Shown piece after piece: positions 62,627 to 64,000 of a stretch of 64,000 bases of DNA; the stretch's first letter is position 1, and each line of letters opens with the position of its first letter. The position numbers and the translations under genes are program-made. Source of the stretch: Paraburkholderia caribensis (lineage in GTDB: Bacteria; Pseudomonadota; Gammaproteobacteria; Burkholderiales; Burkholderiaceae); NCBI RefSeq assembly GCF_002902945.1, contig NZ_CP026103.1:1550001-1614000 (forward strand), read 5' to 3'. The notes under the pieces were generated by a model. The model was not told the origin of the DNA and made no database searches. It saw nothing but the letters and a program-made list of their open reading frames with translations.

Positions 62627-63377
62627 TCTTCTGGAAATCAAGCGTGCCGTGAGCTCTTCGTCAGATGTAGCGAATGCCGCCAGTAATCCGTATGTCGCAC
62701 TGCAAAAGGTCAAAGGCGGCGAGCGCGGCAGCCTGACCGACGCGGTGGAACAGGCGCTGAGAGAAGCGATCGTGACATTGGTGCTGGAACCCGGAATGAT
62801 GATCGACAAGCTGGCTGTGTGCGAGCGCATGGGCGTATCGCGCTTTCCGGTTTCCGCTGCATTGGCGCGGCTCGAGCATGCGGGCCTCGTCGAAGTTCTG
62901 CCGCAGCGCGGCACGCGCGTCAAACCCATCGCGCTTCACGACATACGCCAGCACCTGTTCATACGCAGCGCGCTGGAAGTCGAAACCGTGCGCGCCGTCG
63001 CGCTGATGCGTGACAGTGCGACCATCGACGCGCTCGCCGTCAATCTCGATCAGCAGCGCGACGTTGCCGGCAACGGAGAGCGTTTGTCGTTTCATGTACT
63101 CGATCTGGCCTTTCACGAAATCATGCTCGACGCGGTGAATCTGCCGCGTGTGAAGGAAATCGTCGCTGTGTCGCGCAACGCACTGGATCGCGCAAGACAA
63201 CTGTTGGCAAGTCCGGAGCGGCTCGTGCATACGCTCGACGAGCACGAGCGCATATTCGCGGCTATCCGGGTGGGAAACGCCGATACGGCTGCAAAAGCAA
63301 TGCACGATCATCTCGACGAAGTGGTCGCCGAATTGCACCGGTCCGCGAAAGAAAGGCCCGATCTTTTCGCACCTTGA
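62616..63377 (+). CDS. GntR family regulator, FCD type
   Basis: 253 residues if started at ATG 62616, but that codon lies inside the palindrome and has no ribosome site; GTG 62649 (VSSSSDVANA) is a good alternative. N-terminal winged helix (DKLAVCERMGVSRFPVSAALARLE) and C-terminal FCD ligand domain (FIRSALEVETVRAVAL, HVLDLAFHEIM, DEHERIFAAI). Divergent from L-fuconate dehydratase and upstream of the sugar ABC transporter; probable regulator of both. Confidence 0.9.
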   Translation: MLACLLEIKRAVSSSSDVANAASNPYVALQKVKGGERGSLTDAVEQALREAIVTLVLEPGMMIDKLAVCERMGVSRFPVSAALARLEHAGLVEVLPQRGTRVKPIALHDIRQHLFIRSALEVETVRAVALMRDSATIDALAVNLDQQRDVAGNGERLSFHVLDLAFHEIMLDAVNLPRVKEIVAVSRNALDRARQLLASPERLVHTLDEHERIFAAIRVGNADTAAKAMHDHLDEVVAELHRSAKERPDLFAP

Positions 63378-63422
63378 GGACAAGGCAATGTCTCTGGCTT
63401 CTCTTTGCATGACTGCCGCGCC

Positions 63423-64000
63423 ATGACTCCACTCATTTCCGTCAGCAAGCTCAACAAGAGCTTTCCGGGCGTGAGGGCGCTGCACGAAGTGCAGTTCGAA
63501 CTCATGGCAGGCGAAGTGCATGCGTTGATGGGCGAGAACGGCGCAGGCAAGTCCACGCTGATGAAAATCCTTGCCGGCGTGTACACGCGCGATTCCGGAG
63601 AAATGCTCTACGACGGCAAGCCCGTCGATTTCACCAGCCCGCGCGAGGCGCAGGCGGCAGGCATTGGCATCATTCATCAGGAACTTCAGCTGATGAACCA
63701 TCTGACCGTCGCGCAGAACATGTTCATTGGCCGCGAGCCGCGCGGACGCCTCGGCCTGTTTCTCGATGAAGACAAACTCAACGCGCAAGCTCGCGACATC
63801 CTCTCGCGCATGCATGTGAATCTCGATCCGCGTACCGTCGTCGATTCGCTCACGGTCGCGAGCCAGCAAATGGTCGAGATCGCGAAGGCGCTGTCGTTCG
63901 ACTCGCGCGTGCTCATCATGGACGAGCCGACCTCGGCGCTCAACGACGCCGAGATTGCCGAGCTTTTCCGTATCATCCGTCAGCTGAAGGAACGCGGTGT
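63423..64000 (+). CDS. Sugar ABC transporter ATPase, 3' end outside window
   Basis: About 192 residues visible; the frame runs off the window. MTPLISVSKLNKSFPGVRAL, Walker A GENGAGKST, Q-loop IHQELQLMNHLTVAQN, Walker B VLIMDEPTSAL. This is the first of two ATPase domains of RbsA/XylG/MglA-type importers. It starts 45 bp after the GntR gene; the cargo is probably a deoxy- or hexose sugar linked to L-fuconate breakdown. Confidence 0.93.
   Translation, partial: MTPLISVSKLNKSFPGVRALHEVQFELMAGEVHALMGENGAGKSTLMKILAGVYTRDSGEMLYDGKPVDFTSPREAQAAGIGIIHQELQLMNHLTVAQNMFIGREPRGRLGLFLDEDKLNAQARDILSRMHVNLDPRTVVDSLTVASQQMVEIAKALSFDSRVLIMDEPTSALNDAEIAELFRIIRQLKERG

Overview
The window is high-GC DNA from a betaproteobacterium, most likely Paraburkholderia/Burkholderia (my inference from gene content, the dense LysR/SDR/MFS accessory make-up and the style of the repeat element near 43-44 kb). 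It reads as a catabolic and accessory region, probably of a secondary replicon, not a core-genome region. I see no rRNA, tRNA or CRISPR array.

Layout. 0-2.3 kb: a truncated FAD oxidoreductase divergent from a SARP-type regulator fused to an alpha/beta hydrolase. 2.3-9.2 kb: two LysR genes and a divergent redox operon (SDR, old yellow enzyme, DUF427, SDR, SDR, GST) with two SDR copies 80 % identical and a hydrolase relic. 9.3-11.9 kb: a CBS protein, a hotdog thioesterase and a 7TM sensor kinase whose phospho-accepting His is Gln. 12.3-14.6 kb: a secreted glycosidase with a long Thr-Pro linker. 15.7-27.0 kb: yejABEF, exbBD-tonB and a divergent TonB-dependent receptor, together a possible complete import route from outer to inner membrane. 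27.1-29.5 kb: relics of a divergent GST/LysR pair, then an ABC exporter.

30-35 kb: LysR, SDR, MFS and a split transketolase, closed by a strong terminator. 35-37 kb: AraC and SDR. 37-42.3 kb: two SDRs, MFS and a beta-keto acid cleavage enzyme, divergent from an AraC regulator. 42.4-44.5 kb: a 657-bp near-palindromic repeat split by an IS256-family insertion with an exact 8-bp target duplication. 44.6-50.3 kb: IclR divergent from HMG-CoA-lyase-like enzyme, class III CoA-transferase, MFS and a metal-dependent hydrolase; three IclR-type operators lie between. 50.4-58.0 kb: Gfo/Idh/MocA, quinone reductase, a second old yellow enzyme, an MFS efflux pump, ureidoglycolate lyase, SDR and LysR. 58.1-60.4 kb: TetR, Ohr and a secreted esterase with three matching operators. 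60.4-64.0 kb: HAD dehalogenase, L-fuconate dehydratase, GntR and the start of a sugar ABC transporter.

The main themes are oxidoreductase cassettes each with its own regulator, small catabolic operons of the type transporter + dehydrogenase + C-C cleaving enzyme, and clear scars of recombination (two gene relics, one IS insertion, tandem paralogs). The best candidates for something undescribed are the reconstructed 657-bp palindrome, the TonB-Yej import module, the His-less sensor kinase and the SARP-hydrolase fusion.
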